DNA of 64,000 nt from Lolium rigidum (GCF_022539505.1 NC_061510.1:231209322-231273321), one strand, 5' to 3'; positions 1 to 12,688 are shown, counted from the stretch's first letter. Translations and numbers: made by a program. Notes: generated by a model not told the origin, from the sequence alone.

Positions 1-157
1 TGGCTGGGTTTGCCCCTTGGGGGTAGTCGTGGGTTTGGGCTTGGCCCTGTTGTTTGTAGGTTTTTGCCCGGTTTTCTCCTAAAAATCGACACCTTCTGCT
101 TAATTAATGGATGAGGCAAAGCTTTTGCCTCCGTTTTAAAAAATAATAATAAAATTG
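1..157 (+). mobile_element. 3' tail of a plant L1-type LINE
   Basis: The segment has the look of a plant LINE 3' UTR: a T/G-rich stretch, then GAGGCAAAGCTTTTGCCTCC around 112-132, then an A-rich tail (TTTTAAAAAATAATAATAAAA) ending near 155. It abuts the gag frame of the next element, which begins mid-protein, so the LINE either inserted into or replaced the upstream gag. The 5' part of the LINE lies outside the window. Confidence 0.55.
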
Positions 158-1113
158 TTACTACAGCAAACGCCATCCAAGTTCGAATTAATGAAAATAT
201 TAGATTGATGGCTGAATTGCATGCTAGGTGGGAAAGAGAAGAAAACGAAAAACTAGCTAACGAGAATAATGTAGCTAAAGTTTGGAATATTACCACCACT
301 AGTAATGATAATGCTTCACATGTTGCTACACCCCCTACTATCAATGGTAAAATAATTGGTGTTGGCAATGTTTCTACTCCTAGTGCAAAGCGTGCAAAAT
401 TGCCTGAAACTGCTAAAACTGCTGAAATTTTTCAAAATGTTGGGGACAATGATTCCATTGCTGTAGATCATAATGGTTTAGATTTTGATGATTGTCACAT
501 CTCTGAAGTTATAAAGTTCTTACAAAAACTTGCTAAAAGTCCCAATGCTAGTGCTATAAATTTGGCCTTTACAAAACATATTACAAATGCTCTCATAAAA
601 GCTAGAGAAGAGAAGCTAAAACTTGAAACCTCTATTCCTAGGAAGTTAGAAGATGGTTGGGAGCCCATCATTAAGATGAGGGTCAATGATTTTGATTGTA
701 ATGCTTTATGTGATCTTGGTGCAAGTATTTCTGTTATGCCTAAGAAAATCTATGATATGCTTGACTTGCCACCATTGAAAAATTGTTATTTGGATGTTAA
801 TCTTGCTGATAATGCTATAAAGAAACCTTTGGGGAGGATTGATAATGTTCGCATTATGGTTAACAATAACCTTGTCCCCGTTGATTTTGTTGTCTTGGAT
901 ATTGAATGCAATGCACCTTGTCCCATTATATTGGGAAGACCTTTTCTTCGAACTGTTGGTGCTACCATCGATATGAAGGAAGGTAATATTAAGTATCAAT
1001 TTCCTCTCAAGAAAGGTATGGAACACTTCCCTAGAAAGAGAATGAAGTTACCTTATGATTCTATTATTAGAACAAATTATGATGTTGATGCTTCGTCTCT
1101 TGATAATACTTGA
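158..1113 (+). pseudogene. Gag C-terminus and aspartic protease of Sabrina/Athila-like element A
   Basis: An open frame runs from about 158 (no start codon; the first ATG at 205 is internal) to TGA at 1111-1113. It matches the C-terminal part of the longer gag-protease of element D on the other strand (54173-56274), so it is a 5'-truncated copy. The first about 130 residues are the gag tail. The protease follows, with the active-site-like motif LCDLGAS near residues 167-173 and the second hallmark ILGRPFLRTVGA near 241-252. DLGAS instead of D-S/T-G is usual for Athila-type proteases. No reverse transcriptase or integrase follows: after the stop there is only non-coding sequence to the 3' LTR. 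The element therefore looks non-autonomous, depending on a partner for replication (inference). Upstream it is cut by a LINE tail. Confidence 0.8.
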
Positions 1114-3721
1114 TTCACACTTTCTGCGCCTAGCTGAAAGGCGTTAAAGAAAAGCGCTTATGGGAGACAACCCATTATTTTACTTCTGCACTTTGTTTTA
1201 TATTTGAGTCTTGGAAGTTGTTACTACTGTAGCAACCTCTCCTTATTTTTATTTTATTGCATTGTTGTGCCAAGTAAAGTCTTTGATAGTAAAGTCAATA
1301 CTAGATTTGGATTACTGCGCAGGAACAGATTTCTTGCTGTCACGAAATTGAGCCGCCCCTGTTGTAGAAATTTAGAAAAATCTGCCAATTTACGTGCATG
1401 ATCCTCAGATATGTACGCAACTTTCATTCAATTTGGGCATTTTCATCTGAGCAAGTCCAGTGCCTCTTTAAAATTCGTCTTTACGGACTGTTCTGTTTTG
1501 ACAGATTCTGCCTTTTATTTCGCATTGCCTGTTTTGCTATGTTTGATGGATTCCTTTGTTCCATTAACTTTCAGTAGCTTTGTGCAATGTCGAAGTGTTA
1601 AGAATGATTATGTCACCTCTGAATATATGAATTTTCAATTATGCACTAACCCTCTAATGAGATTGTTTTGAGTTTGGTGTGGAGGAAGTTTTCAAGGGTC
1701 AAGAGAGGAGGATGATACAATATGATCAAGAAGAGTGAAAGTTCTAAGCTTGGGGATGCCCCCGTGGTTCATCCCTGCATATTTTAAGAAGACTCAAGCA
1801 TCTAAGCTTGGGGATGCCCAAGGCATCCCTTCTTCATCGATAACTTATCAGGTCACCTCTAGTGAAACTATATTTTTATTTCGTCACATCTTATGTGCTT
1901 TACTTGGAGCGTCTGTTTGTTTTTATTTTTGTTTTTGTTTGAATAAAATCGGATCCTAGAATTCCTTGTTTGGGAGAGAGACACGCTCCGCTGTTTCGTA
2001 TGAGCACATATGTTCTTAGCTTTATTCTTAATGTTCATTGCGAAGGTTGAACTGCTTCGTTCATTGTTATATGGTTGGAAACAGAAAATGCTGCATGTGG
2101 TAATTGGTATAATGTCTTGAATAATTTGATAATTGGCAATTGTTGTGCTCATATAGATCATGTTTAAGCTCTTGCATCATGTACTTTGCACCTATTAATG
2201 AAGAACTACATAGAGCTTGTTAAAATTTGGTTTGCATGATTGGTCTCTAGAGTCTAGATATTTTCTGGTTAAGGTGTTTGAAAACAAGGAGACAATATAA
2301 AGTCTTATAATGCTTACAATATGTTCATATGTGAGCTTTGCTGCACCGTTTTATACTTGAGTTTGCTTCAAACAACCTTGCTAGTCTAGCCTTGTATTGA
2401 GAGGAATTTTTCTCGTGCATCCAAATCCTTGAGCCAAAAACTATGCCATTTGTGTCCACCATACCTACCTACTACATGGTATTTCTCTGCCATTCCAAAG
2501 TACATTACTTGAGTGCTACCTTTAAAAATTCTATCCTTTGTCTTTGCAATATATAGCTCATGGGATAAATCGCCTTAAAAACTATTGTGGTGAAGAATAT
2601 GTACTTATGTGTCTTATTTCTTAATAAGTTGCTTGTTGAGCGGTAACCATGTTTCTGGGGACGCCATCAACTCTTTTACCTTTGTTGAATATCATGTGAG
2701 TTGCTATGCATGTTCATCTTGTCTCGAAGTAAGGGCGATTTTCATGATCAAATGGTTTGAGTATGCATATTGTTAGAGAAGAACATTGGGCCGCTAACTA
2801 AAGCCATGATTCATGGTGGAGGTTTCAGTTTGGACAATTAATCCTCAATCTCTTATGAGAATATTATCTGTTGTTGAATGCTTATGCATTAAAGAGGAGT
2901 CCATTATCTGGTGTCTATGTTGTCCCGGTATGGATGTCTAAGTTGAGAATAATCAAAAGCGAGAAATCCAATGCGAGCTTTCTCCTTAGACCTTTGTACA
3001 AGGCGGCATAGAGGTACCCCTTTGTGACACTTGGTTGAAACATATGCTATGCAATGATAATCCATGTTAATCCAAGCTAATTAGGACAAGGTGCGAGCAC
3101 TATTGGTATACTATGCATGAGGCTTGCAACTTATAGGATATCTTATACATAACACATATGATTTATTACTACCGTTGACAAAATTGTTTCTTGTTTTCAA
3201 AATGAAAAGATCTAGCACAAAAATAGTAAACCATGCTTCCATCTGCGAAGGGCCTATCTTTTACTTTATTGTTGAGTCAGTTTACCTATTCTTTCTATCT
3301 TAGAAGCAAACACTTGTATCAACTGTGTGCATTGATTCTTACATGTTTACCTATTGCACTTGTTATATTACTTTGTGTTGACAATTATCCATGAGATATA
3401 CATGTTGAAGTTGAAAGCAACTGCTGAAACTTATATCTTCCTTTGTGTTGCTTCAATGCCTTTACTTTGAATTTATTGCTTTATGAGTAACTCTTATGCA
3501 AGTCTTATTGATGCTTGTCTTGAAAGTATTATTCATGAAAAGTCTTTGCTATATGATTCATTTGTTTACTCATTATCTTCATCATTGCTTCGAATCGCTG
3601 CATTCATCTCATATGCTTTACAATAGTATTGATCAAGATTATGATAGCATGTCACTTCAGAAATTATCCTTGTTATCGTTTACCTACTCGAGGGCGAGTA
3701 GGAACTAAGCTTGGGGATGCT
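1114..3721 (+). mobile_element. Non-coding interior of Sabrina-like element A
   Basis: About 2.6 kb without a meaningful ORF, closely matched by 30829-33436 (element C), 57355-59725 (E), and on the opposite strand by 11356-12498 (B) and 53474-54172 (D). The motif CTAAGCTTGGGGATGC occurs at 1744, 1802 and 3705; the last is directly before the 3' LTR and is the likely polypurine tract. The two internal copies sit about 58 bases apart. Conservation without coding capacity suggests packaging, priming or RNA-structure roles, or simply common descent. Confidence 0.75.
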
Positions 3722-5324
3722 TGATACGTCTCAAACGTATCTATAATTTCTTATGTTCCATGCTACTTTTATGATGATACTCACATGTTTTATACACATT
3801 ATATGTCATATTTATGCATTTTCCGGCACTAACCTATTGACGAGATGCCGAAGAGCCGATTCTTGTTTTCTGCTGTTTTTGGTTTCAGAAATCCTACAAA
3901 GGAAATATTCTCGGAATTGGACGAAATCAACGCCCAGGGTCTTATTTTTCCACGAAGCTTCCAGAAGACCGAGGGAGATACAAAGTGGGGCCACGAGGTG
4001 GCGAGACACTAGGGCAGCGCGGCCCAGGTCTTGGCCGCGCGGCCCTAGCATGTGGGCCCCTCGTGACGCCCCCGACTCTACATTTCCGCCTACTTAAAGC
4101 CTTCGTCGCGAAACCCCCAGTACCGAGAGCCACGATACGGAAAACCTTCCAGAGACGCCGCTGCCGCCAATCCCATCTCGGGGGATTCAGGAGATCGCCT
4201 CCGGCACCTCGCCGGAGAGGGGAATCATCTCCCGGAGGGCTCTTCATCGCCATGATCGCCTCCGGATCGATGTGTGAGTAGTTCACCCCTGGACTATGGG
4301 TCCATAGCAGTAGCTAGATGGTTGTCTTCTCCTCATTGTGCTATCATGTTAGATCTTGTGAGCTGCCTATCATGATCAAGATCATCTATTTGTAATGCTA
4401 CATATTGTGTTTGTTGGGATCCGATGAATATTGAATACTATGTCAAGTTGATTATCAATCTATCATATATGTTGTTTATGTTCTTGCATGCTCTTCGTTG
4501 CTAGTAGAGGCTCGGCCAAGTTGATACTTGTAACTCCAAGAGGGAGTATTTATGCTCGATAGTGGGTTCATGCCTCCATTGAATGCGGGACGATGACGAG
4601 AAAGTTCTAAGGTTGTGGATGTGTTGTTGCCACTAGGGATAAAATATCGATGCTTTGTCTAAGGATATTTGTGTTGATTACATTACGCACCATACTTAAT
4701 GCAATTGTCCGTTGTTTGCAACTTAATACTGGAAGGGGTTCGGATGATAACTCCGAAGGTGGACTTTTTAGTCATAGATGCATGCTTGGATAGCGGTCTA
4801 TGTACTTTGTCGTAATGCCCCGATTAAATCTCATAGTACTCATCATGATATATGTATGTGCATTGTTATGCCTTCTTTATTTGTCAATTTCCCAAGCTGT
4901 AATTCGTTCACCCAACATGCTATTTATCTTATGGGAGAGACACCACTAGTGAACTGTGGACCCCGGTCCATTCTTTACATCTGAAATACAATCTACTGCA
5001 ATACTTGTTCTTTACTTGTTCTTCGCAAACAAACATCATCATCCACACTATACATCTAATCCTTTGTTTACGACAAGTCGGTGAGATTGACAACCTCACT
5101 GTTACGTTGGGGCAAAGTACTTTGATTGTGTTGTGCAGGTTCCACGTTGGCGCCGAAATCCCTGGTGTTGCGCCGCACTACACTCCGCCACCAACAACCT
5201 TCACGTGTTCCTTGACTCCTACTGGTTCGAAAACCTTGGTTTCTTACTGAGAGAAAACTTGATGTTGTGCACATCACACCTTCCTCTTGGGGTTCCCAAC
5301 GGACGTGTGTCTTACACGCCATCA
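3722..5324 (+). repeat. 3' LTR of element A (Sabrina-like, subtype I)
   Basis: The LTR is 1603 bp, starting TGATACGTCTCAAACGTATC directly after the polypurine tract and ending GCCATCA. It is colinear with the two LTRs of element C (28038-29641 and 33437-35039), which fixes both boundaries. GC-rich sequence around 3990-4250 makes several spurious ORFs on both strands. The base content changes abruptly at 5325, where an unrelated LTR-like fragment begins. The 5' LTR of this element is not in the window. Confidence 0.85.
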
Positions 5325-6189
5325 AGAAGCAAGATCTAATCTACGAAGATCGAAGCAACGAGATGTATGAGAGACTAACCCTCGAAGATCCAAAGCCTTA
5401 CGAGATCAGATCTCGTTGTTGATGTAGTCAATCGTCCGGTGCTGCAATCCGGCAGCACTTCCGTACTCGGTCGTGCGTACGGTGTCGATGAAGTCCATCC
5501 TCTCCCCGTTCCAGCGGGAACCAGAGGTGTGGTAGCTCTCCTCAGAATCCCAGCAGCACGACGGCGTGGTGGTGGTGGAGGAGGAGAAAAACTGCAGGGC
5601 TTCGCCAAGCCGAAGCAGAGCTATGGTGGAGGAAGAGAGGGGCGGCCATATTTATGGTTAAGGGTGGGCTGCGCCCCTGCCCCCTCCCCTCTTTATATAG
5701 GGGGGGGGTCGGTTTGGGGTGGCCCCCCACACCCATCTAGGGTTGTGGCCGGCGGCCAAAGGGGGGGGGAGTTATCCTCTCCCGCCAAGTTGATCCCCCT
5801 AGGGTTTTGGGGAACCCTAGTGGGCTGGCCGACTTGGGCCTTGAGGGGCATGTTCCCCTGGCCCATTAGGGCTAGGCTGCACCCCCTCGGCCCATGTTGT
5901 CCCTCCTAGGGTTGTGGGCCCCTTGGTGGACCCCGTGGAACCTTCTAGAATCTTCTCGGTCTCCCACCGGAAAAATCCCGAACTTTTCCGAAACCTAGAA
6001 ATCAACTTCCCTTATATGAATCTTATTCTCCGGACCATTCTGTACCTCCTCGTGATGTCCTGGATACTATCCGAGACTCCAAACAACATTCTCTCTCCAT
6101 CTCATATTCCGAAGCTACTATATAACATCGAACCTTAAGCGCGTCACCCTGCGGTTCGTGAACTATGCAGACATGATCGAGACTCCTCT
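5325..6189. repeat. LTR-like fragment of another retrotransposon
   Basis: No gene is supported here. The sequence has G- and C-homopolymers (near 5700 and 5760), a TATA-like CTTTATATAG near 5690, and a tail (6140-6190) in a style common in long LTRs of Pooideae. Element A probably inserted into it, since A's LTR ends exactly where it starts. ORFs in this GC-rich stretch (for example 5439-5909) show no recognisable protein. Confidence 0.4.
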
Positions 6190-6194
6190 CCGAC

Positions 6195-6580
6195 TGACAA
6201 GGTATTAACTCGTCAATGCCTACAAGTAGTAGACTAGGGTTTCGTTGGATGTAGAGGGCAAGTAGATCTCGAAGGTTTCAGCCGAAAAGTACTCGACGAT
6301 GTAAAAACTAAGGTTTGTGAGACAATGATTCGATGCTTTCTTTGTCCCTCGACTCCCCCTTATATAGGAGGTGGATCCGAGGGATTCGTGATAAACAAGT
6401 TTACAGAGTCCGGGAGGGTTTCTAACCCATCCCGCAAGATTACAAACAATGACTCCTATTACAACTCTAGCTTTCCTTAATAGTATCTTGGGCTTCCGAA
6501 TCTTCTTATCCTTCGGGTCGTGGGCCTTCAGTAAACCCCGGGTACCATCTTCGGCAGGCCCATTGGGGATGCCTATGTCA
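6195..6580 (-). repeat. 3' LTR of Retand-like copy 1
   Basis: A 386-bp LTR bounded TGACAAGG...CTATGTCA, colinear with the LTR pair of the complete element at 16293-16681 and 37423-37812. As in those, a TATATAAG box is read on the minus strand (near 6360). The 5 bases on its left, CCGAC (6190-6194), would be the target-site duplication. The partner copy is not visible because the element is interrupted at 9764. Confidence 0.8.
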
Positions 6581-7848
6581 GTAGCCCCCGAGATTTTGCT
6601 TGAATCGTAGAGTCAGGGAAAATCTCCACCTTTATATTTATTCGTTAACTCTGAAATTTACCACATATCTTTGTATACGAATTTCTATATTGTACAGGGA
6701 TAATGGTAGTTGGGGCTAGTTCATCTGACGGATCAGGTACTAGTTAACTGCTCTAGTGGCAATCCGCAAAAACCTACTTCAAGATCACGTCCCTGGACAT
6801 GATCTCGGGATACTGGGTGTAAACTTCGACGAGTGCCACTTAAGGTCTTACCATTCCGTCGAGTCCCGAGTCATATTTTATCGGGTACCTAACGCGTCCG
6901 TTAGAATTTTTCTTCGTATCTGTTGATACGGAAAAAAGTAGCAAACCGACGTCAGAGACGGCGCCACGCCGCTCAGAACGGATCTGGGGTCTTACCTTCG
7001 CAAGAGATTATTCGCGGGCGCTCTGAGAATATATTGTCGAGTGCTTTTTCAGCTGTTGGAATAGCACATTTTATTGAGTCAACGTATGACTTATTTTGCC
7101 TTCCCGATGGGAGTATATGTAGAGTTATTTTTATAACTCGAAATATACTCACTTCTTCTTTCTTTCTTTTTCCTTTCTCTATTTTCTCCTTCTTCTTATT
7201 TTTTTTTATAATTTCATCGGGCACGCGAACAGCGTTCCCGATGGGAGTAGCCCCCGAGGCTACAGTCAAGGACTTGTGCTTGGGTGTAGGCTCCACGCCT
7301 TATGTCGCTATATTTTTCACCTGTCGCATAGTTTTTCAAATCTCTCGGGTGCACGAACAGCGCTCGCGATGGGAGTAGCCCCCGAGGCTATGAGAAAATA
7401 CTTGTATTTGATCATAGACTCTCGCCATTTCTATTTTGTCTTTCTCGAATTTTTCATTTTTCCAAAGTAGCCACCGAGCATTTGAGCAAAAACTTGTATT
7501 TGATCAAAGGATCTCGAAATAACCAATAGTCTTCTGCTGTCGCCATTCTTGTGAAGCTTTATAGCCGAGATTTTCTTTTACCAAGGTGACATCATTGCTG
7601 GCAACAACCACGACCAATGTATCGGGAAAACGCGAGAACCGCTCTCTCTCTGCCTTGCGGGCCCAGAAACCTCATCAATTTGACACGTCGTGCAAGTGGG
7701 AGACACACGTCCTCCGCTTTTCCTGGCGCACGCACTGTAGCTCCTGTCTTTTCTCGTACAGCTGAAATTACTTTTTACCCCTTGTCCACGTGTACACCAT
7801 CTGTCCCGCAATCTCTCAATCCAACGGCGCGTCGATTCACCGCACCTC
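6581..7848 (-). repeat. 3' UTR of Retand-like copy 1 with repeated PPT-like motifs
   Basis: This lies between the 3' LTR and the antisense accessory gene. The motif GTAGCCCCCGAGG (on the minus strand, CCTCGGGGGCTAC) occurs next to the LTR (6581) and again near 7248 and 7369, with weaker copies near 7469. Each is embedded in a roughly 120-bp degenerate unit (TCGGG-C-CGAACAGCG-TCCCGATGGGAGTAGCC). The LTR-adjacent copy is the expected polypurine tract. No protein is supported here despite an ORF at 6923-7378. Confidence 0.65.
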
Positions 7849-7856
7849 TATATAAA
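7849..7856 (+). promoter_or_regulatory. TATA box for the antisense accessory gene, copy 1
   Basis: TATATAAA lies about 136 bases before the accessory ATG at 7985 and is followed by a pyrimidine-rich leader. The equivalent place in copy 2 has TATAAATA (18146-18153). Conservation in both copies supports a real promoter that reads opposite to gag-pol. Confidence 0.55.
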
Positions 7857-7984
7857 GGTATCGTCTTCCTCCTCTAGTCCTTTCGCTCGCGCCGCACCTC
7901 TACTTCTCCTTTGCAAAATCCTCCATTGCTCCCATTGCTTCAAGCTCTCATCCACGCTCACACCTTTCTCCTCCACGCTCATTG

Positions 7985-9680
7985 ATGCCACCTCACGCGC
8001 GTCTGACCAGGCACAGCACTCCAGAGTCTACCATGGCCGCCGAAGATCTGGAGTGGGAGAGATCCAAGATCTCCAGCCAGGATATGAACCTGCTGAAGAA
8101 GCTGGGGTTCACCAAGAAGGAGAACGCACTGCGCTTCCCCAAGGAGGAGAGCTATCCATCGCCTCCCATGGAGTACCGGGTCAGTTTTGTTGACCACCTC
8201 ATCCGCGGTCTTTCTCCCCCCAACCACGAATTTCTTCGGGGTCTCCTTTTTGTCTATGGGCTTCAGCCGCATCGAGTGACGCCCAACTCCATCCTCCACG
8301 TGTCGATTTTTATCACACTGTGTGAGTGCTTCCTTGGGGTCCAACCTAATTGGGCTTTGTGGAAGCGCATTTTCTGCATCCGCCGCAATGGCTCCCACGG
8401 CGTCGCCTATAATATCGGCGGCGTTGTTATCTGTGTTCGTTCTGACGTCGATTATTTCAACGTCAAATTCCCCGACTCCGTCCAAGGGTGGCGAAAGAGA
8501 TGGCTTTATGTGCACGAAGAAAGCTCCGATTCAGTGGAGTACAACATTTCTCCTTTTGATGGAAGAGCCAAGATTCTTCGCCGCCGATCCTGGGACGCTG
8601 AAGCTACCGAAGAAGATAAATCGGAGACAGAAGCGCTGATGACTCGCATACATGAGCTCCAGAACACCCGTGGCAAGGAATTGTCGGGTATCCAAATCAC
8701 CACCTACTTCTTAGGATTAGAGTGCAACCTCTGCAAGCTCGCAAAAATCCCCTTTGGATGTATGCCGGTGATGAAGATGTCGAGAGGCTCTCCAAGGAAC
8801 TTCCTGTGAAGGACTTAGAGAAGCTGATCCGAAGGATTTCAAAGCTTAACAAGAAGGATACCGTTCCATCTTCTTGCCGCGTTACGCCATACAACGGCGC
8901 CAATCCCCTCCCCGAGGTAATTTTTCCTCTTAGTTGCTATATTGTCTCCTCGAGTTTTACTATTTTATCGACTACTGTGTTGCTAGCTTTTTTTTGCATA
9001 ACTTCTTTTTTATCGACACTCTTTCTTTATCTCAGAACCACCCCATTTTCGCTTCTCTTCCTCCTCTTCCTGAGGGTGGAGAAGTTGAAGATCGTACCGT
9101 TGTCGATGATGACAACCAAGGCACCTCGCGCCCTGAAAGTGAAGTCGCGGGTTCTCACAAATCCGCGGCTTCTTCTGAAAAAGACGCTGATTCTGAGGCC
9201 ACTACCTCGACACACTCCCTTCCTCCCGCTATTTCTCCAAGGAACAAGAGGAAGAGGAATGAAGTCGAAGATTCCGGCACCTCCAAAGCCGAAGAAGTTG
9301 GTCCTTCAGATAAGAAGGCAGCTTTCAATCCATACGAAGATGCCCTCGTCAGCTCGTAAGTTACCCCTTGCTTTCTTACTGTTTTGCTCTTGACGTTTTT
9401 TGTCTATCTTGCTTCTTATACTGTCGCCATGTTACTGTAGTGGTGACGAGGAAGAAATACCAGCTATTGACGCGACTGCTCGAACGAGTACGTCGCGTAC
9501 TTTAGTTGTTTCAGAAGTGCACGTTGAAGGAGAAGAATCTTTGCCTCCTCAACAAAACACCGAACAGCCTACTCCTCCTGCAAGCCCCCGTGTCCCTTCG
9601 CCAAAAAGGGGAAGGGTTGAATCAATCACGGAGCCTACCTTACAATTGGGTGGTTCCACGACTCCTCTTTTGGATGATGT
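7985..9680 (+). pseudogene. Antisense accessory ORF (PF04195-like, putative gypsy-type transposon domain), copy 1
   Basis: The start ATG at 7985 aligns with the start in copy 2 (18285). About 240 codons are open and carry the domain annotated in grasses as putative gypsy-type transposon (PF04195-like), with landmarks WERSKIS, FVDHLIRGL, PNWALWKRIFCI and RGKELSGI. The reading frame then shifts by one near 8710 compared with copy 2 and continues to about 8915. Two further exon-like blocks follow: one ending SS|GTAAG at about 9357, rich in Ser, Glu and a KRKR nuclear-signal-like cluster, and one at 9440-9680 ending at a GT-AG style donor. The rest is missing because an LTR inserted at 9764. The strand is opposite to the element's gag-pol. 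Function is unknown; known Tat-lineage elements such as Retand and Grande also carry antisense ORFs. Confidence 0.7.
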
Positions 9681-9763
9681 AAGTCCCTTCTCTTTTTGTG
9701 CTAAGTATTGTCCGATGCTATCGACTTTTACCGTTATTTGCCTCATTTTTGCTTTGTGTCGTC

Positions 9764-11355
9764 TGATGCGTGTAGTTGACACGTCCGTTGGGAACCCCAA
9801 GAGGAAGGTGTGATGCGCACAGCAGCAAGTTTCCCTCAGTAAGAAACCAAGGTTTAATCGAACCAGTAGGAGTCAAGAAGCACGTTGAAGGTTGATGGCG
9901 GCGGGATGTAGTGCGGCGCAACACCAGGGATTCCGGCGCCAATGTGGAACCTGCACAACACAACCAAAGTACTTTGCCCCAACGAAACGAGTGAGGTTGT
10001 CAATCTCACCGGCTTGCTGTAACAAAGGATTAGATGTATAGTGTGGATGATGATTGTTTGCGAGAAAATTGTAAAACAAGTATTGCGATGGATTGTATTC
10101 GATGTAAAAGAATGGACCGGGGTCCACAGTTCACTAGAGGTGTCTCTCCCATAAGATAAATAGCATGTTGGGTGAACAAATTACAGTCGGGCAATTGACA
10201 AATAGAGAGGGCATGACAATGCACATACATGATATGATGAATATTGTGAGATTTAATTGGGCATTACGACAAAGTACATAGACCGCTATCCAGCATGCAT
10301 CTATGCCTAAAAAGTCCACCTTTAGGTTATCATCCGAACCCCTTCCAGTATTAAGTTGCAAAACAACAGACAATTGCATTAAGTATGGTGCGTAATGTAA
10401 TCAATAACTACATCCTCGGACATAGCATCAATGTTTTATCCCTAGTGGCAACAAGCACATCCACAACCTTAGAACTTTCTGTCACTGTCCCAGATTTAAT
10501 GGAGGCATGAACCCACTATCGAGCATAAATACTCCCTCTTGGAGTTAAGAGCAAAAACTTGGCTAGAGCCTCTACTAATAACGGAGAGCATGTAAGATCA
10601 TAAACAACACATAGGTAATAGATTGATAATCAAAATAACATAGTATTCTCTATCCATCGGATCCCGACAAACACAACATATAGAATTACAGATAGATGAT
10701 CTTGATCATGTTAGGCAGCTCACAAGATCCGACAATGAAGCACATGAGGAGAAGACAACCATCTAGCTACTACTATGGACCCATAGTCCAGGGGTGAACT
10801 ACTCACTCATCACTCCGGAGGCGACCATGGCGGTGAAGAGTCCTCCGGGAGATGATTCCCCTCTCCGGCGGGGTGCCGGAGGTGATCTCCGAATCCCCGA
10901 GATGGGATTGGCGGCGGCGGCGTCACGATGAAGGTTTTCCGTATCGTGGCTCTCGGTGCTGGGGGTTTCGCGACGAAGGCTTTAAGTAGGCGGAAGGGCA
11001 ACGCGGGGGCTACACGAGGGCCCCACACGCCAGGGCCGCGCGGCCAAGACCTGGGCCGCGCCGCCCTGTTGTGGCGGCGCCTCGTGGCCCCACTTCCTTT
11101 CCCCCTCGGTCTTCTGGAAGCTTCGTGCAAAAATAGGACCCTGGCGTTGATTTCGTCCAATTCCGAGAATATTTGCTTTGTAGGATTTCTGAAACCAAAA
11201 ACAGTAGAAAACAGCAACTGGCTCTTCGGCATCTCATTAATAGGTTAGTGCCGGAAAATGCATAAATACGACATATAATGTGTATAAAACATGTAGATAT
11301 CATCAATAATGTGGCATGGAACATAAGAAATTATTGATACGTCGGAGACGTATCA
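9764..11355 (-). repeat. 3' LTR of Sabrina-like element B (subtype II)
   Basis: A 1592-bp LTR in reverse orientation, from TGATGCGTGTAGTTGACAC at the left to GACGTATCA at the right, colinear with LTR E (59726-61330). The polypurine tract (CTAAGCTTGGGGATGC in the minus sense) sits immediately to its right at about 11356. It interrupts the Retand-like copy 1; the five bases before it, TCGTC (9759-9763), are the expected duplication. The other end of element B is lost at the gap. Confidence 0.8.
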
Positions 11356-12498
11356 GCATCCCCAAGCTTAGTTCTGCTCGTCCCGAGCGGGTAAACGATA
11401 ACAAAGATAATTTCTGGAGTGACATGCCATCATAACCTTGATCATACTATTGTAAACATATGTAATGAATGCAGCGATCAAAACAATGGTAATGACATGA
11501 GTAAACAACTGAATCATAAAGCAAAGACTTCTCATGAATAGTACTTAAAGACAAGCATCAATAAGTCTTGCATAAGAGTTAACTCATAAAGCAATAAATC
11601 AAAGTAAAGGTATTGAAGCAACACAAAGGAAGATTAAGTTTCAGCGGTTGCTTTCAACTTGTAACATGTGTATCTCATGGATAATTGTCAACATAGAGTA
11701 ATATAATAAGTGCAATATGCAAGTATGTAGGAATCAATGCACAGTTCACACAAGTGTTTGCTTCTTGAGGTGGAGAGAGATAGGTGAACTGACTCAACAT
11801 TAAAAGTAAAAGAAAGGCCCTTCAAAGAGGAAAGCATCGATTGCTATATTTGTGCTAGAGCTTTTATTTTGAAAACAAGAAACAATTTTGTCAACGGTAG
11901 TAATAAAGCATATGTATCATGTAAATTATATCTTACAAGTTGCAAGCCTCATGCATAGTATACTAATAGTGCCCGCACCTTGTCCTAATTAGCTTGGACT
12001 ATCGGGATCATCGCAATACACATGTTTTAACCAAGTGTCACAAAGGGGTACTTCCATGCCGCCTGTACAAAGGTCTAAGGATAAAGCTCGCATTTTGGAT
12101 TTCTCGCTTTTGATTATTCTCAACTTAGACATCCATACCGGGACAACATGGACAACAGATAATGGACTCCTCTTTAATGCATAAGCATGTAGCAATAATT
12201 AATGTTCTCATATGAGATTGAGGATATATGTCCAAAACTGAAACTTCCACCATGATTCATGGCTTTAGTTAGCGGCCCAATGTTCTTCTCTAACAATATG
12301 CATGCTCTAACCATTAAAGTGGTAGATCTCCCTTACTTCGGACAAGACGGACATGCATAGCAACTCACATGATATTCAACAAAGAGTAGTTGATGGCGTC
12401 CCCGGAAAACATGGTTATCGCACAACAAGCAACTTAATGAGAGATAAAGTGCATAAGTACATATTCAATACCACAATAGTTTTTAGGCTATTTGTCCC
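11356..12498 (-). mobile_element. Non-coding interior of Sabrina-like element B
   Basis: Reverse-oriented counterpart of 58560-59725 and of about 2580-3720, with no coding sequence. It runs into the assembly gap at 12499, so the remaining interior and the 5' LTR of B are not visible. Confidence 0.7.
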
Positions 12499-12598
12499 NN
12501 NNNNNNNNNNNNNNNNNNNNNNNNNNNNNNNNNNNNNNNNNNNNNNNNNNNNNNNNNNNNNNNNNNNNNNNNNNNNNNNNNNNNNNNNNNNNNNNNNN
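12499..12598. other. Assembly gap (100 N)
   Basis: Exactly 100 N, a conventional placeholder for unknown size. The right flank is a CACTA transposon end. Reading frames drawn across it are not meaningful. Confidence 0.98.
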
Positions 12599-12688
12599 CC
12601 ATATCGTCGGGTTAGGCCCATAGGCGACGAAAAATACCCCTTAGCGGACGATTTTGAGACGTTGTCTATCAGAACTTTTCTTGTAGTG
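12599..12688. mobile_element. Terminal part of a CACTA (CMC) DNA transposon
   Basis: It ends CTTTTCTTGTAGTG, the reverse complement of the CACTACAAGAAA terminus typical of plant CACTA elements. The 90 bases are the reverse complement of 57145-57234, with no difference noticed by eye. It lies inside the W-family gag sequence; the three bases after it, CTA, are the expected 3-bp duplication. The body of the transposon is hidden by the gap. Confidence 0.75.

Noticed and set aside
3942..4286. ORFs on both strands in the GC-rich part of LTR A (same in 10810-11324, 28258-28597, 33544-33996, 59946-60282)
   Set aside because: They lie wholly within LTRs, occur in mirrored frames and show no domain; high GC content explains them.
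5439..5909. 156-codon ORF in the LTR-like fragment
   Set aside because: Low-complexity Gly/Pro/Arg composition driven by G and C runs, with no recognisable protein.
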